Shown here piece by piece: positions 43,529 through 51,736 of a DNA stretch of 64,000 bases. The stretch lies in NCBI GenBank assembly GCA_964345225.1, contig CAYFQB010000003.1:1-64000 (forward strand), read 5' to 3'. Within the stretch, counting starts at the first letter, position 1, and each line of letters opens with the position of its first letter. The position numbers and the translations under genes were made by a program. The notes below the pieces were generated by a model. That model was not told the DNA's origin and made no database searches. It was given only the letters and a program-made list of their open reading frames with translations. Source of the DNA: CAYFQB01 sp964345225. GTDB lineage: Bacteria; Nitrospirota; Thermodesulfovibrionia; Thermodesulfovibrionales; UBA6898.

Positions 43529-44362
43529 TTATTTTAAAGTTTGTATCGAGAGTGACTTTTCCTCGTAAGCATTATTCGATTCTTTTTTCCATCTAAAAGG
43601 CAGATCAATAATCTCTCCGGGTTTCTTTATTGTATACAGTGCATTAAGTGCCTCCATAATCACTGCTCTCTGTTGAAGAACATGAAAGGGTTCTCCGAGA
43701 GGATGTCCAAATGGCCAGTTCAGAAATATGGTTCTTGGGGGCTTTATCTTCTCAGAAAACTCTCTGACTATTGATATTCCGATTGTTGGTATTCCCACTC
43801 TCTCTATTTCCCTCTGTATCAGCCCGACGGACTGGTTGCATATCCCTCAACCAGGTGTAAGAAGTACGACATCGACATTGTCTGACTTCAGCCTTTGTGC
43901 AACATCCGGGGCATGTTTTTCTGTAAGTTCTTTTATACGCTGACCAGTTATGTGGCCCATAAATCCGTAATTAATATCGGCAGCCTTACCAATGATACTT
44001 TCCTTCTCAAACTCCCTTAACCTTTCGATAGGGAACACAATATTGATGTCCTTATCAGCATCTGAATGGTCATAGTAATCGTGAGAGATTATCAGATTAG
44101 AAACAGGTCTATGCATGTTGATTACCCTGAAAGTCGGGTCTCCTTCAGAATCAGCCATATCAAAGGGCTGCTGATCTTTATGGTGCACACCTGCGGTCGT
44201 AACAATTGCAACTTTGGATTCGTTCAAGAGCTTTCTTACCGGCGTCCATGGAATGTCCTCACTCTCCAGTGGACGGTAAGAGTTGATAAACTTTCTGGAA
44301 AGAAAAGGAAACCGTGTTATTACCTTTGCAATTGTTCTGTTCTTTAACCTTTTAATACCCAT
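43529..44362 (-). CDS. GrdB-family selenoprotein with in-frame UGA (predicted selenocysteine)
   Basis: 277 residues when the TGA at 43847-43849 is read as selenocysteine. The frame is open on both sides of it: ..DVVLLTPG-U-GICNQSVGLIQ.., and the UxxC motif sits exactly where GrdB (selenoprotein B of glycine, sarcosine and betaine reductase) has its UxxC. The C-terminal part (GIPTIGISIVREF, FLNWPFGHPLGEP) is family-typical. A hairpin with GU in its loop lies 12 nt after the TGA. AGAGGTG precedes the ATG. It lacks neighbours GrdA, GrdC/D or GrdE, so it is not a standard glycine reductase; a redox role is inferred. Confidence 0.85.
43820..43834 (-). promoter_or_regulatory. SECIS-like hairpin after the UGA codon
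   Basis: Read on the minus strand, CAGTCCGTCGGGCTG forms a 6-bp stem (CAGUCC with GGGCUG, one G-U pair) around a loop with GU. It begins 12 nt after the UGA; the E. coli fdhF minimal SECIS stem begins 11 nt after its UGA and also has GU in the loop. Bacterial SECIS elements are coding, as this one is. Confidence 0.65.
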
Positions 44363-44494
44363 TACCCACCTCTTATTATTAATTTATTAAATATTTAGGA
44401 AGATAAAATGAAGAAAAAGTGAATAAATTTTGAATTGCGATTACCGGTATATTTTGTGCTTTCTCTGGCCTTGAAATATTAAATATTCGTAAAA

Positions 44495-44527
44495 GAATAA
44501 GCCAGGTATAATTTACCTGGCTTATTC
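44495..44527 (-). terminator. Strong hairpin terminator after the Spy-like gene
   Basis: Perfect 14-bp arms GAATAAGCCAGGTA and TACCTGGCTTATTC around a 5-nt loop, 27 bases after the stop codon; on the minus strand the stem is followed by TTTT. It separates the Spy-like gene from the selenoprotein operon. Confidence 0.8.
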
Positions 44528-44553
44528 AGAGATGGGACAAAGTGGATTAGCTG

Positions 44554-44931
44554 TTACCAGCAGCCGAATTTGCCGTGTATTCCGCGTACTGAACGTGGAG
44601 ATTTTTCATAAAGCTTATCCTGTAATTCACTTATCTCTTTTTCGAGCTTTGTAATTGTCTCTTTGCCTGTCTCCGGTTTGCGTGTAGCCTCAAAGTATTC
44701 AAATTTCTTGTTGTGAAGTTCTTTTCTCAGATCAGTTGTTTCATCAAGGAACTTCTGTTCAGCTTCGCTGGTCTGTCCGTACATGTGCCCGCCATAACCA
44801 GGCCCCATTCCATAACCATAATCAGATCCGGTCATGTGTCCGCTACCCCAGAAACCAGGACCATGTGCAAATGCAACTACCCCGATTGCAAGGAGTGCTA
44901 CGATTGTTATAACTGCTAATGCTTTTTTCAT
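44554..44931 (-). CDS. Spy/CpxP/ZraP-like periplasmic protein
   Basis: 125 residues. Signal peptide about 1-22 (ending VVAFAHG), a Gly/His/Tyr/Met-rich segment (GSGHMTGSDYGYGMGPG, about 30-52), then a helical hairpin (about 55-110) with the DLRKEL pattern of the Spy/CpxP family (LTxxQ-like repeats). ZraP-type proteins bind zinc or copper through such N-terminal segments. It likely acts in the periplasm as a metal-binding chaperone under envelope stress. Confidence 0.78.
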   Translation of the reverse strand: MKKALAVITIVALLAIGVVAFAHGPGFWGSGHMTGSDYGYGMGPGYGGHMYGQTSEAEQKFLDETTDLRKELHNKKFEYFEATRKPETGKETITKLEKEISELQDKLYEKSPRSVRGIHGKFGCW

Positions 44932-45118
44932 ACTGCACCTCCGTAAATTTTTTACTGTATTCAGTTTATATCTTTAGTTTGAAGAGAAAATGAAATCTTT
45001 GTGAAAAGTTTGTGAAGACAAAAACATCGTTTCTTATTTGGAATCCAGCATGATCCTTCATATTAACTTCATTTTTTTGTATAAAAATAAATTAAGAAAG
45101 GCGCGTAAGGTAGCAATA

Positions 45119-45448
45119 ATGAATATTAAAGCATTTCATATTTTGATATCCATATTGATCTTTATTCTTTTAATTCCTGTTGGTGTAACAGCATTTCATT
45201 ATGAAAAAACTATCACACCATACGGTGATTACTGCAGACACTTCAGCCATTATGGGAGAAACAAATCTATGAATTCCCGCGCACAAGCTGAGCGCGCTTT
45301 ACGGCATTATTATTATAAAAAGGGATATGACTTCGAAATATTGAGCACTGAAGGTAGATTCTTAAAAGTTAATTTAAAAAATAAAGGAAAAGTTGTTGAT
45401 ACTATCATTTTTGACAGACTTACAGGGAGACTCAGATCAATATATTAA
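45119..45448 (+). CDS. Small exported protein of unknown function
   Basis: 109 residues from ATG 45119, preferred because TAAGGT lies upstream; the frame is open further back but lacks a ribosome-binding site. A signal peptide or anchor (about 5-26) is followed by a basic, aromatic segment with one Cys (YGDYCRHFSHYG) and a C-terminal part (VNLKNKGKVVDTIIFDRLTGRL) that resembles the strand pattern of PepSY-like domains. No certain family. It stands alone between the Spy-like gene and the PilZ gene. Confidence 0.6.
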   Translation: MNIKAFHILISILIFILLIPVGVTAFHYEKTITPYGDYCRHFSHYGRNKSMNSRAQAERALRHYYYKKGYDFEILSTEGRFLKVNLKNKGKVVDTIIFDRLTGRLRSIY

Positions 45449-45466
45449 CAAAACCAAGAAAAGATT

Positions 45467-45826
45467 TTACCTTAAGCTGTTATATATTTTTTCAATTTCA
45501 GTTATGTGCTTATAAAGGACAGGCTGTTTTTTTGAATTAAGTTCTTCTGTAAAGCTAATACCCAGTTCGTAAATTTCACTCTTTTTGGTTACCCAATTAA
45601 CTATACCTTCTACATATGCCTCATGCTCTTTGGAAGAAGTATCTGTAAAAGTAATCTTCACGGTAATCTGTGTTAATTTTTTTATTTTGGAAGCCGAATA
45701 TAGACCCAAACCCCCAAGTGATATATTGGCAATAAGGGCAAGAATTTCCTTTTTGTCAGGCATTATTATTGTAGCTTTTCCAAAAATTGGATGCCTCGGA
45801 ACACTCCTGCTAGACTCAAACGCCAT
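45467..45826 (-). CDS. Single-domain PilZ protein (c-di-GMP binding)
   Basis: 119 residues. PilZ domains bind c-di-GMP with RxxxR and D/NxSxxG motifs; here SRSVPRHP supplies the N-terminal Arg pair and NISLGGLGL the second motif. The rest follows the six-stranded barrel (IEGIVNWV-like strand, YELGISF). As a stand-alone PilZ protein it is likely an adaptor in motility or polysaccharide control. A perfect 11-bp palindrome lies 37 bases upstream of the start. Confidence 0.85.
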   Translation of the reverse strand: MAFESSRSVPRHPIFGKATIIMPDKKEILALIANISLGGLGLYSASKIKKLTQITVKITFTDTSSKEHEAYVEGIVNWVTKKSEIYELGISFTEELNSKKQPVLYKHITEIEKIYNSLR

Positions 45827-45862
45827 GTTATCCTCCCTTCTAATACTACATTACCGGAGTAT

Positions 45863-45889
45863 ATAATCAAGAGGTCTGCTCTTGATTAT
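45863..45889. promoter_or_regulatory. Perfect 11-bp palindrome upstream of the PilZ gene
   Basis: Arms ATAATCAAGAG and CTCTTGATTAT around GTCTG. It lies in the promoter or leader of the minus-strand PilZ gene and has no U-tract on either side, so an operator is more likely than a terminator. The remaining gap to 46,284 also holds the TCCGG-type hairpin at 45,981 and an AACCC/GGGTT palindrome near 46,226-46,246. Confidence 0.5.
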
Positions 45890-45980
45890 TGAGATTTTCT
45901 GCCACTGTACAAACCCTTAAGATATTAATCCTTTACGCCTTAAAAAACAACAACTAAATGAAGCCTGCCCGGAATTCTGT

Positions 45981-45999
45981 TTACACCCCCGGTGTGTAA
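45981..45999. repeat. TCCGG-loop hairpin family, divergent copy
   Basis: TTACACCCCCGGTGTGTAA has the same 19-base layout as the three copies at 51.9-53.8 kb but differs at two positions around the loop. Arms TTACAC/GTGTAA are perfect. Confidence 0.6.
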
Positions 46000-46284
46000 T
46001 TTATCCAGGATAAGAAAAATAGTTTTCCAACAGCCTGCAAAAGAGCTAACCCTATAGGTTTTATTGATTATTTTGATTGGCAAGAAAATAAGTGAAACTA
46101 CCGCTTAATTTTAATATAATTTATTTAAGAGGGTAACATTTGTATTAGGGGTAGAAGTTTTAGTTCTTTCCTTAAGGCAAGTGCCATATTAATAATAATT
46201 CTGTAAAATCTTTCAATTTTAAACCCTTAAAGTTTAGGGGTTATTTTCAAGCAATTTTTATTATGAAAGGGGGTGAAGAAAAAC

Positions 46285-46647
46285 ATGAGGGTTTTAAAAA
46301 TTATAGCTATCTTTATCTTTATCCTGTTAATAATAAGCTGCGCACATAGGAAATTTGTACAGGCAGATATAGAGTCCCTATCGGACAGAGTTACACAGTT
46401 TGAAGAACAGTTGAATGACTTGGAAAAGAAGGTTTCAGGGATCGAAGGGGTAAGTTCGGATGATTTGGATGATGCCATAAACAAGGCAGAAAGCGCCGCA
46501 GATCGTGCAGAAAGCGCAGCAAACAGGGCAGAAGATGCCGCAGATCGTGCAGAAAGCGCAGCAAACAGGGCAGAAGGTGATGCAGATCGTGCAGAAGATG
46601 CCGCAAACAAAGCTGAAAAGGCCTTCGAATTAAGACAGATAAAATAA
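46285..46647 (+). CDS. Lipoprotein with alanine-zipper heptad repeats
   Basis: 120 residues from ATG 46285; a GTG four codons earlier lies within the Shine-Dalgarno region and was not chosen. The signal ends in the lipobox LIISC. A short coiled coil (about 25-55) leads to tandem seven-residue units of the type AESAADR / AESAANR / AEDAADR (about 65-112). Such Ala-rich heptads form trimeric alanine zippers in Lpp/OprI-type murein lipoproteins, but the typical C-terminal Lys is followed here only by 'ELRQIK'. The repeats are 21 bp long in DNA, with a 42-bp higher-order unit. Confidence 0.85.
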   Translation: MRVLKIIAIFIFILLIISCAHRKFVQADIESLSDRVTQFEEQLNDLEKKVSGIEGVSSDDLDDAINKAESAADRAESAANRAEDAADRAESAANRAEGDADRAEDAANKAEKAFELRQIK

Positions 46648-46658
46648 TGTATCTGTAG

Positions 46659-47552
46659 TTAGCGGGGATGTCTGTTTGTCACATCAACAGGTATCCCCTT
46701 TTGTTCTTCCAGTATCTTCTTCACGAGCTCCATATCCACAGCATTATAGAGTTTATTTTTTTTAAGGAGAATATTAGCTGTTTCAAAAGGATCGTGTATT
46801 TTCTTCAGATAATCTCTGTGTGATTCGATATATACCCTCCCGTCTCTTTCACCGACTTTTATGGGTTGATAAACAATTTTGACCATAGTATTTAGCTCAA
46901 CTGAGCGAAAGAGTTCAGCAATGTCTTGGTTATAAAGCCTGATGCAACCACGGCTTGAAGTTCTGCCTATGCTTAAGGGCCTGTTAGTACCATGGATAAG
47001 GAGCAATGGATTAGAGAGCCGGAGTGCATGGGTGCCAAGGGGATTTTCTTCACCGGGTCCGATGATATCTGGCAGTTCAGGTCTTTCTTTTTTTATTGAA
47101 GGCGGAACATACCATGATGGGTCCTTGGCCTTTTCCACTATTCTGTATTGCCCTAAGGGTGTTTCATATCCCTTAACGCCTGTGCCGATTGGATATGTTT
47201 TAACGAGGGAATATCCCTTTACATCTATTATATATTGATAGAGGCGCATCTCTGCAATGTTTACTATTAAGCCTTTATAAATTGATTCCGGCAGAATCCA
47301 CATGGATGGAATGGTCACCACGGTTCCGTTCCCAGGCAACCACGGGTCAAGAGAGGGATTTGCATCAACAATTTCATTGTAACCGTGATTGTAATTCAGA
47401 GCAACTTCATGAAGTGATTCATCATTTTTGATTACGTATGTCTGTACAAATCCAATTACGGTACTGTTTCTATCATACCAATATGCCCCGCCAGCCAATG
47501 ATGCGGTTTTCATACAGACTATGACAAGAATGACAGCGATGATTTCTCTCAT
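46659..47552 (-). CDS. L,D-transpeptidase (YkuD) with LysM-like domain
   Basis: About 297 residues from ATG 47552 (a TTG six codons earlier is also open). After a signal peptide, a LysM-like segment (about 38-85, YVIKNDESLHEVALNYN...NPSLDPWLPGNGTVVTIP) precedes the YkuD domain with the catalytic motif HGTNRPLSIGRTSSRGCIRLY (His and Cys underlying acyl transfer). The conserved layout matches ErfK/YbiS-type enzymes that cross-link peptidoglycan or attach lipoproteins to it. The neighbouring alanine-zipper lipoprotein is encoded convergently and might be a substrate. Confidence 0.93.
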   Translation of the reverse strand: MREIIAVILVIVCMKTASLAGGAYWYDRNSTVIGFVQTYVIKNDESLHEVALNYNHGYNEIVDANPSLDPWLPGNGTVVTIPSMWILPESIYKGLIVNIAEMRLYQYIIDVKGYSLVKTYPIGTGVKGYETPLGQYRIVEKAKDPSWYVPPSIKKERPELPDIIGPGEENPLGTHALRLSNPLLLIHGTNRPLSIGRTSSRGCIRLYNQDIAELFRSVELNTMVKIVYQPIKVGERDGRVYIESHRDYLKKIHDPFETANILLKKNKLYNAVDMELVKKILEEQKGIPVDVTNRHPR

Positions 47553-47583
47553 ACATCTATTTTGATGCAATGATATAGGATTT

Positions 47584-47889
47584 TTATCTTAAAACCTTTA
47601 GCTTTTTAAGTAGGGATAAAGATGTCTTGTAATTTTTACCTTCTTCTTTCCTTACTAATTTAAAAAAGTCACATTTAGTACAATCTTCATACTTTTTAGC
47701 AAACGTTCCTTGAACTTTTCCTTCACAAAATGTACCGGCCACAATCCAGCAAGCTCTACCTGAATTAGTGCCGTCATGCACACCATTAAGACTATCATCT
47801 GTTGAAGCAGGGCATACACCTAGTTGTTTAATGTTTTTACCGCCTGGTTCTCTTCCACAATCCTTAAATTCCCAGCAGTTTATTTTCAT
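47584..47889 (-). CDS. Two-CW-domain protein
   Basis: 101 residues. Begins MKINCWEFKDCGREPGG and carries a second block with RACWIVAGTFC and CTKCDFF, giving paired Cys-Trp motifs and about eight Cys. This matches the small two-CW family seen next to sensor and redox proteins in anaerobes. The cysteines probably bind a metal ion or a cluster. The GGGGGGG Shine-Dalgarno-like stretch before the ATG includes half of a CCCCGTTAGA-type repeat. Confidence 0.8.
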   Translation of the reverse strand: MKINCWEFKDCGREPGGKNIKQLGVCPASTDDSLNGVHDGTNSGRACWIVAGTFCEGKVQGTFAKKYEDCTKCDFFKLVRKEEGKNYKTSLSLLKKLKVLR

Positions 47890-48079
47890 TTTAATACCCC
47901 CCCGTTAGATGAAAGAATGTTACATTTTTGAATTTTAATAATATGATAATACAATTTGTTTTAATTTGGAATTAAGAAAACAGGAGATTGAAAATAGAGA
48001 TTCGTGGTCATATTTTTACAGGCTGACTAGACCTGAGATCTTAAGGTTTATTAATTTTTTTTATCTCCTATGTTATTTG

Positions 48080-48110
48080 CCCCGTTAGATGACGCAGTTC
48101 TCTAACGGGG
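48080..48110. terminator. CCCCGTTAGA hairpin at the end of the metallophosphoesterase gene
   Basis: Perfect 10-bp arms CCCCGTTAGA and TCTAACGGGG; the right arm contains the stop codon of the minus-strand gene. The plus strand continues TTTCTT. The same arm occurs at 47,900 (half) and at 49,332 (with one mismatch), so this is a dispersed family. Confidence 0.6.
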
Positions 48111-49208
48111 TTTCTTGTGCAGTATTATGCGTGAGATCTCACCGGGTTGCCAAAGGCGCATGCGCGGTCCCCATGTGCCAGTACCTCGGGAAACAATAAC
48201 TGTTATGCCTTCTACCTCATATAGACCTTCAAGAAAAGGATAGAATTGCTTGATCAGATAATCGAAAGGCCATATTTGTCCTCCATGCGTGTGTCCGCTG
48301 AGCATCAGTTCTACGCCTGCACTTGCTGCTTTGTCAACCTGCAGCGGTGAATGAGAGAGCAGGATGGTTGCACCCGAAGGTCTATTGTTCAGCGCTTTTG
48401 AGATAGTATCAGTATTTTTGCTGGAACGTTGATTGGCTGTGAGATCTTCAACACCTGCCAAGACTAGGCCGGGCTGAAGTTCGACCCATACATTATTAAG
48501 TATCTGAAAACCGGCATCCTTAATTAAAAACATATTTGTATTATGATGATGATAAGATTCGTGGTTACCATAGACAGCCCAGACGCCCAGAGGTGCAGAA
48601 AGGCGGCGCAAAACTGGAAGCAGTTCCTCTTGGGAATTACCATGTCCTTCGTAGATATCCCCTAAAAGGAATATAATGTCCGGCTGTTGTTCTTGAACCT
48701 GCAAGACACGTGCTTCCAGCCATCGTTTACCAAGCAGTGAGCCGATGTGAAGGTCGGATAATGCAACAATTACCTTACCGTTCATTTTATCAGGAAGGTT
48801 GGAGAGATACACATCATATTTTTGCACTACCGGCGGCCGAAGACCTTGTACGAGTGCTATTACTGATAGCAATCCGCCGGCAAATAATGCCCACCCCCGC
48901 AAAGAAGTTGCTATTCGAGGCAGTATAAAGCCGAACCCTGTGATGAAGTCTATCGCAAGAAGGGAAACGGACATTAGAAAAAGTATAGCTATCCATGTCA
49001 TGCCGATCATCTCCAGTGTTTTTGAAAGGATACTGGTGCCGCCATGGCCGAAGAAAATGCCCAAGAAAAGGCCTGTCCAAAGGATTAGTCCGGTACCGAT
49101 GAGGAATTTTCGAGGTATGTGAAGTTTCAGAAACGGTACTGAACGAGCACGCCAGAATACATAAATGTGCATTATAGTGACAAAGGATAAAAGAACAGTT
49201 CTAAACAT
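48102..49208 (-). CDS. Membrane-anchored metallophosphoesterase (YaeI-like)
   Basis: 368 residues. Four to five N-terminal helices (about 1-135) precede a calcineurin-like domain with all metal motifs: SDLHIG, LLGDIYEGHG, YGNHESYHHH, LLSHSP and SGHTHGGQIW. Relatives include E. coli YaeI, which acts on UDP-2,3-diacylglucosamine, and many uncharacterised enzymes. Substrate left open. The 3' end is built into a CCCCGTTAGA hairpin. Confidence 0.88.
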   Translation of the reverse strand: MFRTVLLSFVTIMHIYVFWRARSVPFLKLHIPRKFLIGTGLILWTGLFLGIFFGHGGTSILSKTLEMIGMTWIAILFLMSVSLLAIDFITGFGFILPRIATSLRGWALFAGGLLSVIALVQGLRPPVVQKYDVYLSNLPDKMNGKVIVALSDLHIGSLLGKRWLEARVLQVQEQQPDIIFLLGDIYEGHGNSQEELLPVLRRLSAPLGVWAVYGNHESYHHHNTNMFLIKDAGFQILNNVWVELQPGLVLAGVEDLTANQRSSKNTDTISKALNNRPSGATILLSHSPLQVDKAASAGVELMLSGHTHGGQIWPFDYLIKQFYPFLEGLYEVEGITVIVSRGTGTWGPRMRLWQPGEISRIILHKKPR

Positions 49209-49331
49209 GATAACTTTTTATTGAATTTTCAGAAATTTATATAATCATTATTAAACTGAGTAAACAGGCATCATAACCGACTAACGTTACCTCGCAATGC
49301 GGATGCGCTGTGTTTTAAGTGTCAAGATTTA

Positions 49332-49364
49332 CCCCGTTAGAAGGACTAAGTTTTTCTAAGGGGG
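49332..49364. repeat. CCCCGTTAGA hairpin in the 49.2-49.6 kb gap
   Basis: Arms CCCCGTTAGAA and TTCTAAGGGGG pair with a single mismatch. The 361-bp gap 49,209-49,569 otherwise holds a short stretch (CGACTAACGTTACC) like the tail of the composite repeats and A+T-rich DNA before the Nramp-like gene. Confidence 0.6.
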
Positions 49365-49569
49365 TTTACTCCGCTTAAATTCTTCTGGTTAATCTCAAAA
49401 TTTCTTCGAATGTTACAATATATTACATTGAAAAGTGAACTATAAACACTCTACACCCCTCTCGTCAGTATCTGCATGTTCTTATATATGGTATTATTTA
49501 ATCCATTAGAAATCTAAGCCATTTATGGCTGTGATGTAAAATTAGAAATGTTAATTATTTATTATTGAA

Positions 49570-50979
49570 ATGAACAGTTTAAAAAAAGAGACCGTACCGC
49601 GTTTTCCCGGTTTTTTGATACTCTTGGGCCCTGGAATAATATGGATGGCATTAGCGCAAGGCAGTGGTGAACTTATATGGTGGCCTTACACAATAGCAAA
49701 ATACGGTCTTGGTTTCCTGTTTTTACTGTTGCCAGCCTGTCTTTTGCAATATCCTCTGACTTACGAGATAGGAAGGTATACAGTGCTGACAGGTGAAAGT
49801 ATCTGGCAGGGCTTCATAAGACTTAACAGACATTTTGCAATAGGTCTCTGGCTCCTGATGACTTTATCGTTTCTCTGGTTCGGTGCCTTTGCCTCTGCAG
49901 GTGGTACTGCTCTGGCTGCATTAACCAACATTCCCCATGGTTGGTCTCCGAAAGCCCAAACGCTTTTCTGGGCTTATTTGTCTATAGCGATATTTCTTTC
50001 TGGCATATTCCTTTCGAGGGTGATCTATAAACTCATAGAAACAGTTATGTGGTTTATTGCAATTCTAACCGTTACCGGTTTAATAATATCCTGCACACAT
50101 CCTGTTGTAGTGGAAAAAATTCCTGCCTTTTTAAATGGACTTTTTATCCCGCAAAAACTCGCGCGTCAATTCGACCCGAACGATTCAACAAAGATTCTTA
50201 CTGCAATAACATTCGCCGGGCTAGGCGGGTTCTGGACCCTGTTCTACTCATACTGGATAAAAGAGAAAGGTATCGGTATGGCGAAATATTTCGGTCATAT
50301 AACAGGTCTGGCATCAAAACCGCAGGTTATTCCGGATACAGGATATAATTTTGAGGATACAGAAAAGAACAAGAGAAATCTGAGACAATGGTTGAGGTAT
50401 CTCCTGCTTGACAGCGGGATAGGAATTTTCGGGAATATATTTACGACCTTAATGACGTGCCTGCTTGCTTATGCAGTACTGTTTCCGCAAGGGCTTTTAC
50501 CACAGGGCTGGGATATAGCTGTAGTGCAGGCAAAATTCTTTGAGCTTCGATGGGGCGATCTTGGTCGTGCATTGTTTTTAATAATATCTGCTGCTTTTCT
50601 TGTAGATACATGGCTCTGCACGATTGATGCTGTAAGTCGCGTGCATACCGATATTGTGCATACACTCTTTGAAAGGGCAAGGAACAGATCAATTCGCTGG
50701 TGGTACTTCTTCTTTGTAAGTTTATTGGCAATAATTACATCAGTAACAATGTATTTTCAGCAGCCTGGACCATTATTGCTTATATCTGCAGTTATAGGGT
50801 TTATAGGGACAGTGACATTTTCGATAGCAATACTTATCCTGAACCATTTTTATATACCGAGATTATTTCCCGGGTTCGCCAAACCTAAAGCCTACACATT
50901 GATTCTCATGCTTATAACCTGCACAGCGTATTTATTGCTCGCAGTGATGTACGTATACGCTGAATTTTTCTATCAATAG
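49570..50979 (+). CDS. Divergent Nramp-family transporter lacking DPGN and MPH motifs
   Basis: 469 residues with about 11-12 helices. The N terminus FLILLGPGIIWMALAQGSGELIWWPY shows the Nramp GPG start, but DPGN is replaced by QGSG, and the TM6 equivalent (ITFAGLGGFWTLFYSYWIKEKGIG) has no MPH. This belongs to a poorly studied Nramp-like branch whose substrate is unknown, distinct also from the NRMT-like gene at the left end. A long insertion before TM7 (about 235-275) is charged. No Shine-Dalgarno sequence is apparent before the ATG. Confidence 0.82.
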   Translation: MNSLKKETVPRFPGFLILLGPGIIWMALAQGSGELIWWPYTIAKYGLGFLFLLLPACLLQYPLTYEIGRYTVLTGESIWQGFIRLNRHFAIGLWLLMTLSFLWFGAFASAGGTALAALTNIPHGWSPKAQTLFWAYLSIAIFLSGIFLSRVIYKLIETVMWFIAILTVTGLIISCTHPVVVEKIPAFLNGLFIPQKLARQFDPNDSTKILTAITFAGLGGFWTLFYSYWIKEKGIGMAKYFGHITGLASKPQVIPDTGYNFEDTEKNKRNLRQWLRYLLLDSGIGIFGNIFTTLMTCLLAYAVLFPQGLLPQGWDIAVVQAKFFELRWGDLGRALFLIISAAFLVDTWLCTIDAVSRVHTDIVHTLFERARNRSIRWWYFFFVSLLAIITSVTMYFQQPGPLLLISAVIGFIGTVTFSIAILILNHFYIPRLFPGFAKPKAYTLILMLITCTAYLLLAVMYVYAEFFYQ

Positions 50980-51175
50980 AATCTCATCTCAAGACCTTTC
51001 AGCTTTTTTCCCAATTAGTCAACTTAGTCAAGAAAGCCCTCTGTTTTTCCTATTTTTATGCTTCAAAAAGAAACATCAGTTACAGTCAGTTATAGAAAGA
51101 ATAAGAAAATTAATGAGAACTTTTCTTTGGGGAAAAAACCGTCTTAAAGCAAGCAAAATCAGGAAAAAACAGGCT

Positions 51176-51204
51176 TTGAAGTGTTTTTAAACAAGGAATA
51201 TAGT
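51176..51204 (+). promoter_or_regulatory. Sigma70-type promoter of hsp20
   Basis: TTGAAG (51176-51181) and TATAGT (51199-51204) are separated by 17 bp, with the ATG 34 bases after the -10 box. No CIRCE-type palindrome was seen. Confidence 0.55.
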
Positions 51205-51238
51205 AATAATAAGGGTACTGCTGAAAGGGGGTGAGTTT

Positions 51239-51727
51239 ATGGCGACTAAGAGGTCAAAAGAACTGATAAAGCGGGAGATGCCGAGATTCCTTACTCCGTT
51301 CCATGAAATGGAACGCTGGTTTGAAGAGTTATGGAACAGACCTTTCTCATTCTTTAGCCCCTCGTTCTGGCCTGATGTAAAGATTGCCGAAAGACATGTA
51401 ATTACACCTTCTGTAGATATCTATGAGGAAGGCAATGAAGTCGTGTTGAAGGCTGACCTTCCCGGGATAAAGAAGAAAGATCTCAGTATCGATATTTCCG
51501 AAAATATTCTGACAATTTCTGGCGAGAAGAAAAAAGAAGAGAAGGTCGAGAGAGCAGATTATTACCGTTATGAACGCTCACTAGGATCGTTCTTCAGAAG
51601 GTTTGAACTGCCCGGGGATCTGGAGACAGACAAGATCAATGCCCACTTTGAAGATGGTGTTCTGGAAGTGAGGATTCCAAAGACCAAAGAGGCGGCAAAA
51701 AAGCATAAAAAGATCTCGATAGAATAA
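51239..51727 (+). CDS. Small heat-shock protein (Hsp20/alpha-crystallin)
   Basis: 162 residues. An aromatic N-terminal arm (about 15-50) is followed by the alpha-crystallin domain (about 55-145), containing PSVDIYEEGNEVVLKADLPG and FELPGDLETDKINAHFEDGVL, and ending with the C-terminal anchor region of the IxI type (KKISIE, atypical). It is an ATP-independent holdase for unfolding proteins. AAGGGGGTGA precedes the ATG, and a strong terminator follows 10 bases after the stop, so it is monocistronic. Confidence 0.96.
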   Translation: MATKRSKELIKREMPRFLTPFHEMERWFEELWNRPFSFFSPSFWPDVKIAERHVITPSVDIYEEGNEVVLKADLPGIKKKDLSIDISENILTISGEKKKEEKVERADYYRYERSLGSFFRRFELPGDLETDKINAHFEDGVLEVRIPKTKEAAKKHKKISIE

Positions 51728-51736
51728 ACCGCTAGA

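Noticed and set aside
43529..44362. Two separate genes or a pseudogene with a nonsense mutation
   Set aside because: The TGA falls exactly at the UxxC position of the GrdB family and is followed by a hairpin of SECIS type; a random nonsense mutation there is unlikely.
46227..46610. Long minus-strand frame opposite the alanine-zipper gene, rich in Ala and Ser
   Set aside because: It is a mirror of the 21-bp coding repeats; the plus-strand frame has the lipobox and ribosome-binding site.
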